Shown: positions 58,257 to 64,000 of the stretch, in pieces
Position numbering within the stretch: the first letter of the stretch is position 1
How the letters are laid out: each line of letters starts with the position of its first letter
NCBI RefSeq assembly: GCF_007860075.1
Contig: NZ_SJPP01000001.1
Coordinates: forward strand, 2,149,980 to 2,213,979
Length of the DNA: 64,000 nt
Direction of reading: 5' to 3'
DNA from: Symmachiella macrocystis
GTDB taxonomy: Bacteria > Planctomycetota > Planctomycetia > Planctomycetales > Planctomycetaceae
The notes under the pieces: model-generated
Seen by the model: only the letters and a program-made list of their open reading frames with translations
What the model was told of the DNA's origin: nothing
The model's database searches: none
Translations under genes and position numbers: made by a program

Positions 58257-58511
58257 CTACCCTTCGGAACCAAAGCCACACTCCAATAATACGAACCTGC
58301 CGGGAAATGATCGAGCCAAAAAGGCATTTCCGTTCAGTTCTTCTGACTCAAATTCCCCGATTTTGCTGGAAAATTCAATAGCTTCCGCCACGCCGACCTG
58401 GTCGTAGTAGACGGTTAAGCCGATCTGCACAACATTGTCGCGAATCACGGTCCGATTGCCCTGGACGTCGTACTCACACTCATAACGCGGCCGCACCGGT
58501 TGTAGTGTCAA
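58257..58511 (-). CDS. small protein coupled to the SUKH gene, unknown
   Basis: 84 residues, beginning at a TTG (58511) that overlaps the preceding TGA stop by three bases, so translation may be coupled. It is acidic and has RYECEYDVQGNRTVIRDNVV near the start, reminiscent of an RHS/YD-repeat string, and GLTVYYDQVGVAEAIEFSSK in the middle. No family is recognised. The start and reality are uncertain; it could be a second immunity-type protein or a remnant of a toxin end. Confidence 0.4.
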   Translation of the reverse strand: MTLQPVRPRYECEYDVQGNRTVIRDNVVQIGLTVYYDQVGVAEAIEFSSKIGEFESEELNGNAFLARSFPGRFVLLECGFGSEG

Positions 58512-59068
58512 TCGATTAGGTAAATCTGGTGCAGGAATTCATCAAACGCATACGCTACTACAGACGCACCTTCGGAAATCGCGATAAGTTCACCATCGAC
58601 CTCCTCTCTATCAACGTCTTCAGTATGCCACCCAAGCACTTGCCCTCGGTCATCACCGCTCAAAGAAATACAGTACAGCCCTCCGTCGCACTGGGCAATT
58701 GGCAATAGGCGTGGCGGCAGATCGAACTCAGCAACATTGGTTTCATATACAGGCCGTAATGGATAACAGCTATTCTCACGAATTCCAAAAAAATAAGACA
58801 CGTTCAAGGTGATGTCCGGCTCATCAATGAGCCGGCAGTCCCATTGCCGCGATCGCCAACAGGCATCGCCATAAAATTGCAGAAAATGCCGATAACCGTC
58901 TGGAATTGGATCAGGAAGAATCGCTTCCAGTTGCGACAAGTCGTGTTCTGTTAACGGAAGAGCACTATCGTATCTTTGACAAGTGCCGCGTTTTTTGCTT
59001 CGCCCTGGCGATTGCAAAAGAAAACCCGCCTCTAGCCGTTTCATGTCATCGTCGTATTTGTTGCTCAT
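58508..59068 (-). CDS. SMI1/KNR4 (SUKH) family protein, probable immunity protein
   Basis: 186 residues from the ATG at 59068 (AAGGTG upstream); an upstream GTG at 59098 would overlap the previous gene. The SUKH fold is recognised from LPDPIPDGYRHFLQFYGDA (helix with Gly-Ala end), the WRSRQWDCRLIDEPDI segment and the GQVLGWHTEDVDREE strand. Members bind and neutralise nuclease or other polymorphic toxins in contact-dependent and type VI or ESX-like systems, or act alone. No toxin gene is in the window. Confidence 0.75.
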   Translation of the reverse strand: MSNKYDDDMKRLEAGFLLQSPGRSKKRGTCQRYDSALPLTEHDLSQLEAILPDPIPDGYRHFLQFYGDACWRSRQWDCRLIDEPDITLNVSYFFGIRENSCYPLRPVYETNVAEFDLPPRLLPIAQCDGGLYCISLSGDDRGQVLGWHTEDVDREEVDGELIAISEGASVVAYAFDEFLHQIYLID

Positions 59069-59084
59069 GCCAATTACACCTTGC

Positions 59085-60350
59085 CTACGGGCGCTCACCC
59101 GGAAAAGTCACACGGCTACTGACGACGGCACCGCGCTCATCCTGCACTGTGAAAAACCAAGCCGTCGCGTTTTCTGGAGGAGCTGCGGCCACGACCTGTT
59201 GCCCTTCAATCGTTGCCGGAATCGATTTCCACTTCCGCTTGTTGATTTCCACTGTGTCGGTCGTGTAATGCAGCTCTGCCTTGGTGATCTTCGCAGGGCC
59301 TTGCCAGCGGAGCGATGCTTGGCCGTCTTTGACCATCAGCATGTCGAGCTTGGGTAGTGGATCGGCGCCGCGCAGGTGTTGGTCCACAAACAGACCGATT
59401 TCTTGCGGAGCCCAACCGGGGGGATGACCGTGAGGCATGTTCACGGTGACGCGTAATTGCTTGGGGCTGGGGACGGCATCGAAACTTTTCATGTAGCTGT
59501 CCAGCGGATAGGCGAAGTCATTGGTGCCGTTGACGAACAGGATCGGCATCGAAACGGCAGGCAAGTATTGCGATGGATCCCAAAGCTGCACCCAGCGGTC
59601 GCGTTGCGCCGGTTCCATCTTCGCCATACGCGGAACCCAGGCACTGTTCTCCTGCAGAAATCCACAACCATAGACGGGGACGGCGACTTTGAAGCGGTTA
59701 TCGACGCCCGACACGATGCAGGTCAGGTAGCCGCCCCAACTGATTCCCGTAACAGCCGTGCGCTGCGGATCAACGCCGGGAAAGCTGCGAATCAGTGAAT
59801 GCGCGCGGATCGCGTTGGCGACCGCATGATAGGGCCATTGCTCCTTGGCCGGCTTGTCGATGCTGCCGAACTTTTCTTCGTCCCCTTGATTCGGTCCGCC
59901 ATCATCCAGGCGTGTGCGATTGCGACCATCGTGTGGATTTTTCCCCTCAACCGGTCGGTGCCCGGCTAAGTCCATAGCGATCGCGGCATAACCCCGCTTG
60001 GCCCACAGCTCCGCCCATTCTTTGAACGCCGTTCCGCCCCCACCATGCAGCAGCACCACAGCAGGCAAGTTTTTATCGAGCGACGAATCGCCCGCCAGCG
60101 TGCCGGGTGTGGCGTAGTAAGCGAAGACCCGCGTCGGTTGGCCGCCATACGGTTCACCGGCATAAAACAACGACCGCACGGGACTTTGCTCATCGACCCA
60201 TTCAAAGCTAGGCTGCTGGCTGAGTGTCTCCAAGTCCCACGGCATCGTCTCGGGCAATTGGGGAGACGGTTTGATGGCCGAGTCCGCCAGCGCGACGGTG
60301 GGAATCCATAAAAGTGCAGCGACGGTAAAAATTGTTGGGAGGTTCTGCAT
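59085..60350 (-). CDS. exported alpha/beta-hydrolase (dienelactone hydrolase/acetyl-xylan-esterase type)
   Basis: 421 residues with a signal peptide (IFTVAALLWIPTVALA). The catalytic domain (about 70-320) has oxyanion-loop HGGGGTAFKEWAELWAKRGY, nucleophile Ser in AVTGISWGGYLTC, acid in LFVNGTNDFAYPLDSY and His in VNMPHGHPPGW. A C-terminal beta-rich domain (about 325-421) with ELHYTTDTVEINKRKWKSIP could be a PhoPQ-like or binding module. Substrates are esterified carbohydrates or peptides (inference). It is 16 bases ahead of the SUKH gene on the same strand. Confidence 0.8.
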   Translation of the reverse strand: MQNLPTIFTVAALLWIPTVALADSAIKPSPQLPETMPWDLETLSQQPSFEWVDEQSPVRSLFYAGEPYGGQPTRVFAYYATPGTLAGDSSLDKNLPAVVLLHGGGGTAFKEWAELWAKRGYAAIAMDLAGHRPVEGKNPHDGRNRTRLDDGGPNQGDEEKFGSIDKPAKEQWPYHAVANAIRAHSLIRSFPGVDPQRTAVTGISWGGYLTCIVSGVDNRFKVAVPVYGCGFLQENSAWVPRMAKMEPAQRDRWVQLWDPSQYLPAVSMPILFVNGTNDFAYPLDSYMKSFDAVPSPKQLRVTVNMPHGHPPGWAPQEIGLFVDQHLRGADPLPKLDMLMVKDGQASLRWQGPAKITKAELHYTTDTVEINKRKWKSIPATIEGQQVVAAAPPENATAWFFTVQDERGAVVSSRVTFPGERP

Positions 60351-60495
60351 AGCGTTGAGTCATTCCTAGTCAGCACGGTAGAAAAATCAGAGCGGGTCGA
60401 GGTGGGGAATGTCAGGACGGATCGTGCAGGGGGCATCGATCACAAGAAACAGGAATGACCGCAGCTTGGTCGCCCGGCCAATCATGAACCTGTTA

Positions 60496-61182
60496 CTAAT
60501 TGGTTTTCAATTTGTCATGAAACTCTTTTTTGAGTTTTTCAATCTTCGGTCGGATCACAAATTGGCAATACGGTTGTTGCTCGTTGAGATCATAGTAGTT
60601 TTGATGATAATCCTCGGCCGGGAAAAACTCCTGAGCAGCTACGATTTCAGTCACGATCGGGTTTGCGAATGACCCCGATTCGTCGAGCTGTTTTTTGTAC
60701 GCTTCCGCCTGTTGTTGTTGCTCGGGGCTGTGATAGAAAATTGCCGAACGGTATTGCGTGCCGGTATCGTTGCCTTGACGGTTCAGTGTTGTCGGGTCGT
60801 GCGTTTGCCAAAAGACTTTGAGCAAATCGGCAAACGTCACCACCGAGGGGTCAAAGGTAATCTGCACCACCTCCGCATGTCCGGTTCTGCCGGTGCAGAT
60901 TTGCTCGTAGGTCGGATTGGGCACTTGACCGCCGGTGTAGCCGGAGACCACCGACTGGACCCCCTTCAATTGCAGAAACACCCCTTCGGTACACCAAAAA
61001 CAGCCGGCGCCGAAAGTCGCAACTTCCGTCGCAGCAGGACCGGCCGGTTCGACGGCATCGGTTTGAGGGGTCGGTTCTGGTTTGTTTGATTCAGGCATCG
61101 GTTGTTGTCTCGCGTAAATCGTGGCAAAGAGTAATCCGCCGCCAATAAAAATCGCGGCGAGAATTCGATGGCTGGTGCGCAT
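60496..61182 (-). CDS. msrA: peptide-methionine (S)-S-oxide reductase, exported
   Basis: 228 residues from the ATG at 61182, which opens a signal-anchor (ILAAIFIGGGLLFATIYA); an in-frame upstream extension to 61284 lacks any such feature. After a Pro/Glu linker the MsrA domain shows the catalytic Cys in FGAGCFWCTEGVFLQLKGV, then GYTGGQVPNPTYEQICTGRT, TGHAEVVQITFDP and a FWQTHDPTTLNRQGNDTGTQYR block. It repairs oxidised Met in exported proteins. No msrB fusion is seen. Confidence 0.93.
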   Translation of the reverse strand: MRTSHRILAAIFIGGGLLFATIYARQQPMPESNKPEPTPQTDAVEPAGPAATEVATFGAGCFWCTEGVFLQLKGVQSVVSGYTGGQVPNPTYEQICTGRTGHAEVVQITFDPSVVTFADLLKVFWQTHDPTTLNRQGNDTGTQYRSAIFYHSPEQQQQAEAYKKQLDESGSFANPIVTEIVAAQEFFPAEDYHQNYYDLNEQQPYCQFVIRPKIEKLKKEFHDKLKTN

Positions 61183-61574
61183 GTTGTTCTCGTCTGTTTT
61201 GATGGAAATCGGACGTTCGGCTCGCATTCCGTCGGCAGCTCCGGCAAGCCCGGCCACCGACAGTATCTTAACCACCCGCCTCAAAGCCTGGAAAGAGCGT
61301 CATAGGTCTCTCGACGATTTTTCCGCAGGCATAGTGAGCTTTCTACGAACCGACTAAGATTGCAATACGGCGGATCCGCAACCCAGGATGGCCATTATTC
61401 TTAGCCACAGATGAACACGGATCAAACACAGATTTTACGGAATGGCTAACAAAACCCCCAAACCGACCGCTTGCGGTCGCAGTGTGCGATCCCTACCGAA
61501 CAACGCGCCCAGGTAATTTCTGAAACCAGACGATTGCCCACAAGATTGATGCAAAAAGCGAGAGAGAAGTAAGT
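61183..61574. repeat. spacer with short cacagat/cacggat repeats
   Basis: Between msrA and the pectate lyase gene, about 61399-61440 reads as tandem 10-11-base units: CACAGATGAA, CACGGATCAAA, CACAGATTTTA. The spacer otherwise has no gene and should contain the divergent promoters. Similar short repeats are common intergenic elements in several bacterial phyla (established generally, not checked here). Confidence 0.45.
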
Positions 61575-62765
61575 ATGCGGCGAGAATTCAAAGGGTGTCG
61601 ACAGAGCGCGATTGTACTCGCAGTCTGCGTGGTCGGTACGGTCATGAACCAAGTCACCTGCCGGGCCGACGCAGCCGACACCAAACTGCAACAGGCTCTT
61701 CAGGGGAACTACGAGCCAATCGATTTGTCCCTGTTCAGAGACAGCATTCACCACTGGCAAATGAAGGACGGTCGTGGCCGGAATGACCTACGGTATCGCC
61801 CCGAGCAAATCGTGCATATCGCGGAAAACCTGTTGCGATATCAAAACGCCGATGGCGGATGGCCCACCAACTTGGATTGGCTGGCCGAGATCGATGTGGA
61901 GGAAATCCGCAAAATTCGCAAAGGCTCCCTCGGCCGCAGTACCTTTGACAACCGCAACACGTACCCGCAAATCGAGTATCTCGCCCGGGTCTTTCAAGTC
62001 ACCGGGTTGCCGCGCTATCGCAAGGCAGCGGTGAAGGGTTTGGATTATCTCCTCCGAGAACAACGACCGACCGGCGGGTGGCGGGGCAAGGATGTCGATG
62101 CCATCACCTTCAACGACGACGTGATGGTGGGAGTGATGAGGTTGCTCCTAAAAATCCGCAACGGTAGCCCGGACTTCGCATGGTTAGACCCCCAATTGCG
62201 CGCCCGGTTGGACCGCTCCCTGGAACAGGCCATCGACGCCACGTTGAAATGCCAGATTGAAGTGAATGGCCGTAAAACTGCCTGGTGTCAACAGCACGAC
62301 CATGTCACATTCGCGCCCGTCCGCGCAAGAACCTACGAACTCCCATCGATCACACCCCAAGAAAGCACAGGCGTGGTCCGGTTCTTGATGGAACTGCCCC
62401 ACCCGTCCCCGGAAGTGATCGAAGCTGTCGAGAGTGCGATGGCTTGGTTTGAAGCATCCAAAATCGAAGGGCTACGAATCAAGACCATTCCGATCACGCC
62501 GGTCCGATTCGAAAACTTTACCGCCAAGATCGATCGGATCGAAGTCCAGGACCCACAAGCGCCGCCGATTTGGACCCGCTACTATGAAATCGAAACCAAC
62601 CGGCCCTTTTTCTGTAATCGCGACGGCATCAAAGTCTATCGCCTGGCCGACGTCAAACTCGAACGCCGCGTCGGCTATGGCTGGTACGGCAATTGGCCGG
62701 TGCATTTGAAAACGGATCTTTACCCCGCCTGGAAAGCACGAATCTCCACACCAAAAAGCCCATAA
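61575..62765 (+). CDS. pelA: pectate lyase, PL10 family
   Basis: 396 residues. GAGAGAAG lies just before the ATG at 61575, and a signal sequence (AIVLAVCVVGTVMNQVTC) leads in. Residues about 60-380 form an alpha-toroid typical of PL10: NADGGWPTNLDWLAEID, STFDNRNTYPQIEYLARVF, KTAWCQQHDHVTFAPVRART and the C-terminal PIWTRYYEIETNRPFFCNRD followed by VGYGWYGNWPV. It breaks polygalacturonate by beta-elimination, with Ca2+. The Asp and Arg near the cleft are within conserved blocks. Its neighbour is a DUF1593 protein. Confidence 0.92.
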   Translation: MRREFKGCRQSAIVLAVCVVGTVMNQVTCRADAADTKLQQALQGNYEPIDLSLFRDSIHHWQMKDGRGRNDLRYRPEQIVHIAENLLRYQNADGGWPTNLDWLAEIDVEEIRKIRKGSLGRSTFDNRNTYPQIEYLARVFQVTGLPRYRKAAVKGLDYLLREQRPTGGWRGKDVDAITFNDDVMVGVMRLLLKIRNGSPDFAWLDPQLRARLDRSLEQAIDATLKCQIEVNGRKTAWCQQHDHVTFAPVRARTYELPSITPQESTGVVRFLMELPHPSPEVIEAVESAMAWFEASKIEGLRIKTIPITPVRFENFTAKIDRIEVQDPQAPPIWTRYYEIETNRPFFCNRDGIKVYRLADVKLERRVGYGWYGNWPVHLKTDLYPAWKARISTPKSP

Positions 62766-62791
62766 GGGCGCAAAATCTCGCCGATGTCGCC

Positions 62792-64000
62792 TCATTCTGG
62801 TCCGCAGGTCACAATCACGCGTCGATGCTTCTTCAAGGGTGGACTGCCGTTGTCGCTCACCGTGCAAACCAGGTGCATGGTTTGCCCCGCTTGGGCATCG
62901 TCGGGTACACGAAACGTTGCTCGTTGCGCCTCGGCATTTTCAATCGTCAGCGCCGCCGGATACGTGCCCGCTTCCTGATACGGCCACCACTGGTACTGCA
63001 GCGTGTCCCCGTCGGGGTCGCTAGCTTCCGCCTCGAGCATGATGTTCGCTCCCGGTGAAGCTGTGATATCCTGCTCGTGTCGGAGTGTGACGACCGGATG
63101 ATGATTCGCTTGTTCGTAGTCTTTCACACACCAATCGGCCCGTGCAGCCCAGTCGTTTTGAAATTCGATGGCCCAACGACTGATCGAATGCGGTCCCGGT
63201 TGCTTGCCATCCACCGACCTCCACAGATGCGGCTTGGCTTGATAGAAGCGGCCGCCCCAACCGCCATACGTGGGATGCTCATCACTACGCAGACCGGTGT
63301 TGATCACATGCAAAAATGCAGGGGAATCTCCTTCGGAGCGAAAGCGGAGTTCCTTGTGTTCGTACAGATCTAACAACGGGCCATGTTTTTTTAAAAGGTT
63401 TTCCCGCATCCAAACGCGGCCGAAATATTTTTTCTCGTCCGGCGGCAGAAGTTTGCCCCAGCCATAGGCGATGGCGCCGAAGGAAGGATAATTGCTGAGC
63501 AAGACTTCCACGTTCGGCCATGCTTTGCGGATGTACGTGTCATACGTGTTGTCCTGATGCGTGATCAAGTAGATTTTGGCCTTGGCTGAAACCTCTTCGA
63601 CGCGGTTGGGATATTTTTCTTCAATGGTCTTCAGCGCACGGGCAATTGTATTAACGCCTCCCCAGGCCTGCAGCCATACGGGCGAGGGGTCCTTTTCCAA
63701 CAGCACTTCGACAATACGATTCGATCCCGGGGTGGCTTCGCGCATATCCCCTTCGAGTTCGATATTGCCCACAAACACTTGGCTCCGTAGCTCGTCAGCC
63801 GTGGGATACCCCGGAGCGTGTTGTTTGAGCAGTGGGTAAACCGCTTCATAAGCGGCGAGTTGCTCGTCCAACCAGGAGATTTCATTCCACTTGTGGCCGG
63901 GTTGCTGTGTATTGCCTTTCCAGTGGTGTTTCGAACTGGAATGAATGAGTCCGCGGATATCCCAATCATTGGCGTACAACAAGAAGCGGTTCATCGAACA
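62792..64000 (-). CDS. DUF1593 nucleoside-hydrolase-like protein, N-terminus outside window
   Basis: The frame is open to the right-hand window edge (codons before the ATG at 63994 read Cys-Ser), so the start lies beyond 64000. The visible 400-odd residues begin with NRFLLYANDWDIRGLIHSSS, which in the family follows a DGE(I/V)DD metal motif not present here. Further blocks: WLQAWGGVNTIARALKTIEE, KIYLITHQDNTYDTYIRKAW and HPTYGGWGGRFYQAKPHLWR. The C-terminal domain (about 300-400) is a Sde182-type beta-sandwich. It is a putative secreted carbohydrate-active protein. Convergent with the pectate lyase gene. Confidence 0.85.
   Translation of the reverse strand, partial: CSMNRFLLYANDWDIRGLIHSSSKHHWKGNTQQPGHKWNEISWLDEQLAAYEAVYPLLKQHAPGYPTADELRSQVFVGNIELEGDMREATPGSNRIVEVLLEKDPSPVWLQAWGGVNTIARALKTIEEKYPNRVEEVSAKAKIYLITHQDNTYDTYIRKAWPNVEVLLSNYPSFGAIAYGWGKLLPPDEKKYFGRVWMRENLLKKHGPLLDLYEHKELRFRSEGDSPAFLHVINTGLRSDEHPTYGGWGGRFYQAKPHLWRSVDGKQPGPHSISRWAIEFQNDWAARADWCVKDYEQANHHPVVTLRHEQDITASPGANIMLEAEASDPDGDTLQYQWWPYQEAGTYPAALTIENAEAQRATFRVPDDAQAGQTMHLVCTVSDNGSPPLKKHRRVIVTCGPE

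Noticed and set aside
58133-58327. 64-codon minus-strand frame overlapping the small SUKH-coupled ORF
   Set aside because: No start context; it partly shares the FPxG region in another frame, and I could not decide that it is real.

Overview
The window looks like chromosomal DNA of a planctomycete (class Planctomycetia, with a Gimesia/Symmachiella-like flavour). That assignment is inference from gene content: two sulfatases, a CRTAC1/ASPIC-UnbV protein beside a multiheme cytochrome c with TPRs, a PL10 pectate lyase beside a DUF1593 protein, PQQ-propeller and DUF4175-type proteins, and large secreted proteins with low-complexity linkers. I found no tRNA, rRNA, CRISPR array, phage gene or transposase gene.

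Layout. (1) 1-15115, minus strand: one long flagellar cluster. In transcription order it reads large membrane TPR protein, flgN-like chaperone, NtrC-type regulator, flgB, flgC, fliE, fliF, fliG, fliH, fliI, fliJ, motE/ylxF-like, fliK, flgD, and flgE, which is cut by the window edge. From flgB on, the order matches the Firmicutes fla/che operon. The regulator has lost both the GAFTGA loop and the Walker B acidic residues. (2) 15688-21288: a very large secretin with about nine stacked N-type domains, a downstream lipoprotein, and a BON-domain protein whose 3' end lies antisense to the lipoprotein gene. (3) 21913-29210: a sulfatase fused to an alpha/beta-hydrolase, a PQQ-repeat lipoprotein and a DUF4175-like membrane protein with a Gln-rich coiled coil. 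(4) 29336-31779: divergent egtB/egtD for ergothioneine or a related thiol-histidine.

(5) 32007-37248: aspS, a cyclic-nucleotide-binding-domain/Ser-Thr kinase fusion, a WYL regulator and a MocA-like nucleotidyltransferase. (6) 37538-45435: the CRTAC1/multiheme cytochrome pair, an SDR oxidoreductase, a DUF3050 gene bracketed by two copies of an 80-bp repeat, and a secreted TPR protein. (7) 45726-52793, plus strand: a ketoglutarate-semialdehyde-type dehydrogenase, then rpmE (type B), prfA, prmC, murA and leuB, ending in a strong intrinsic terminator. (8) 52906-64000: a second sulfatase, a DUF2306 membrane protein, a corA-like gene broken by a one-base frameshift, gltA, a SUKH (SMI1/KNR4) protein with a coupled small ORF, an esterase-like hydrolase, msrA, a PL10 pectate lyase and a DUF1593 protein running off the window.

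Several intergenic spacers carry dispersed palindromic repeats of at least three kinds (29223-29298; 31783-32007 with 37256-37320; 43131-43235 with 44299-44378). The points most worth following up are the nine-domain secretin and its two neighbours, the catalytically degenerate flagellar regulator, the sulfatase-esterase fusion, the corA frameshift and the repeat families.
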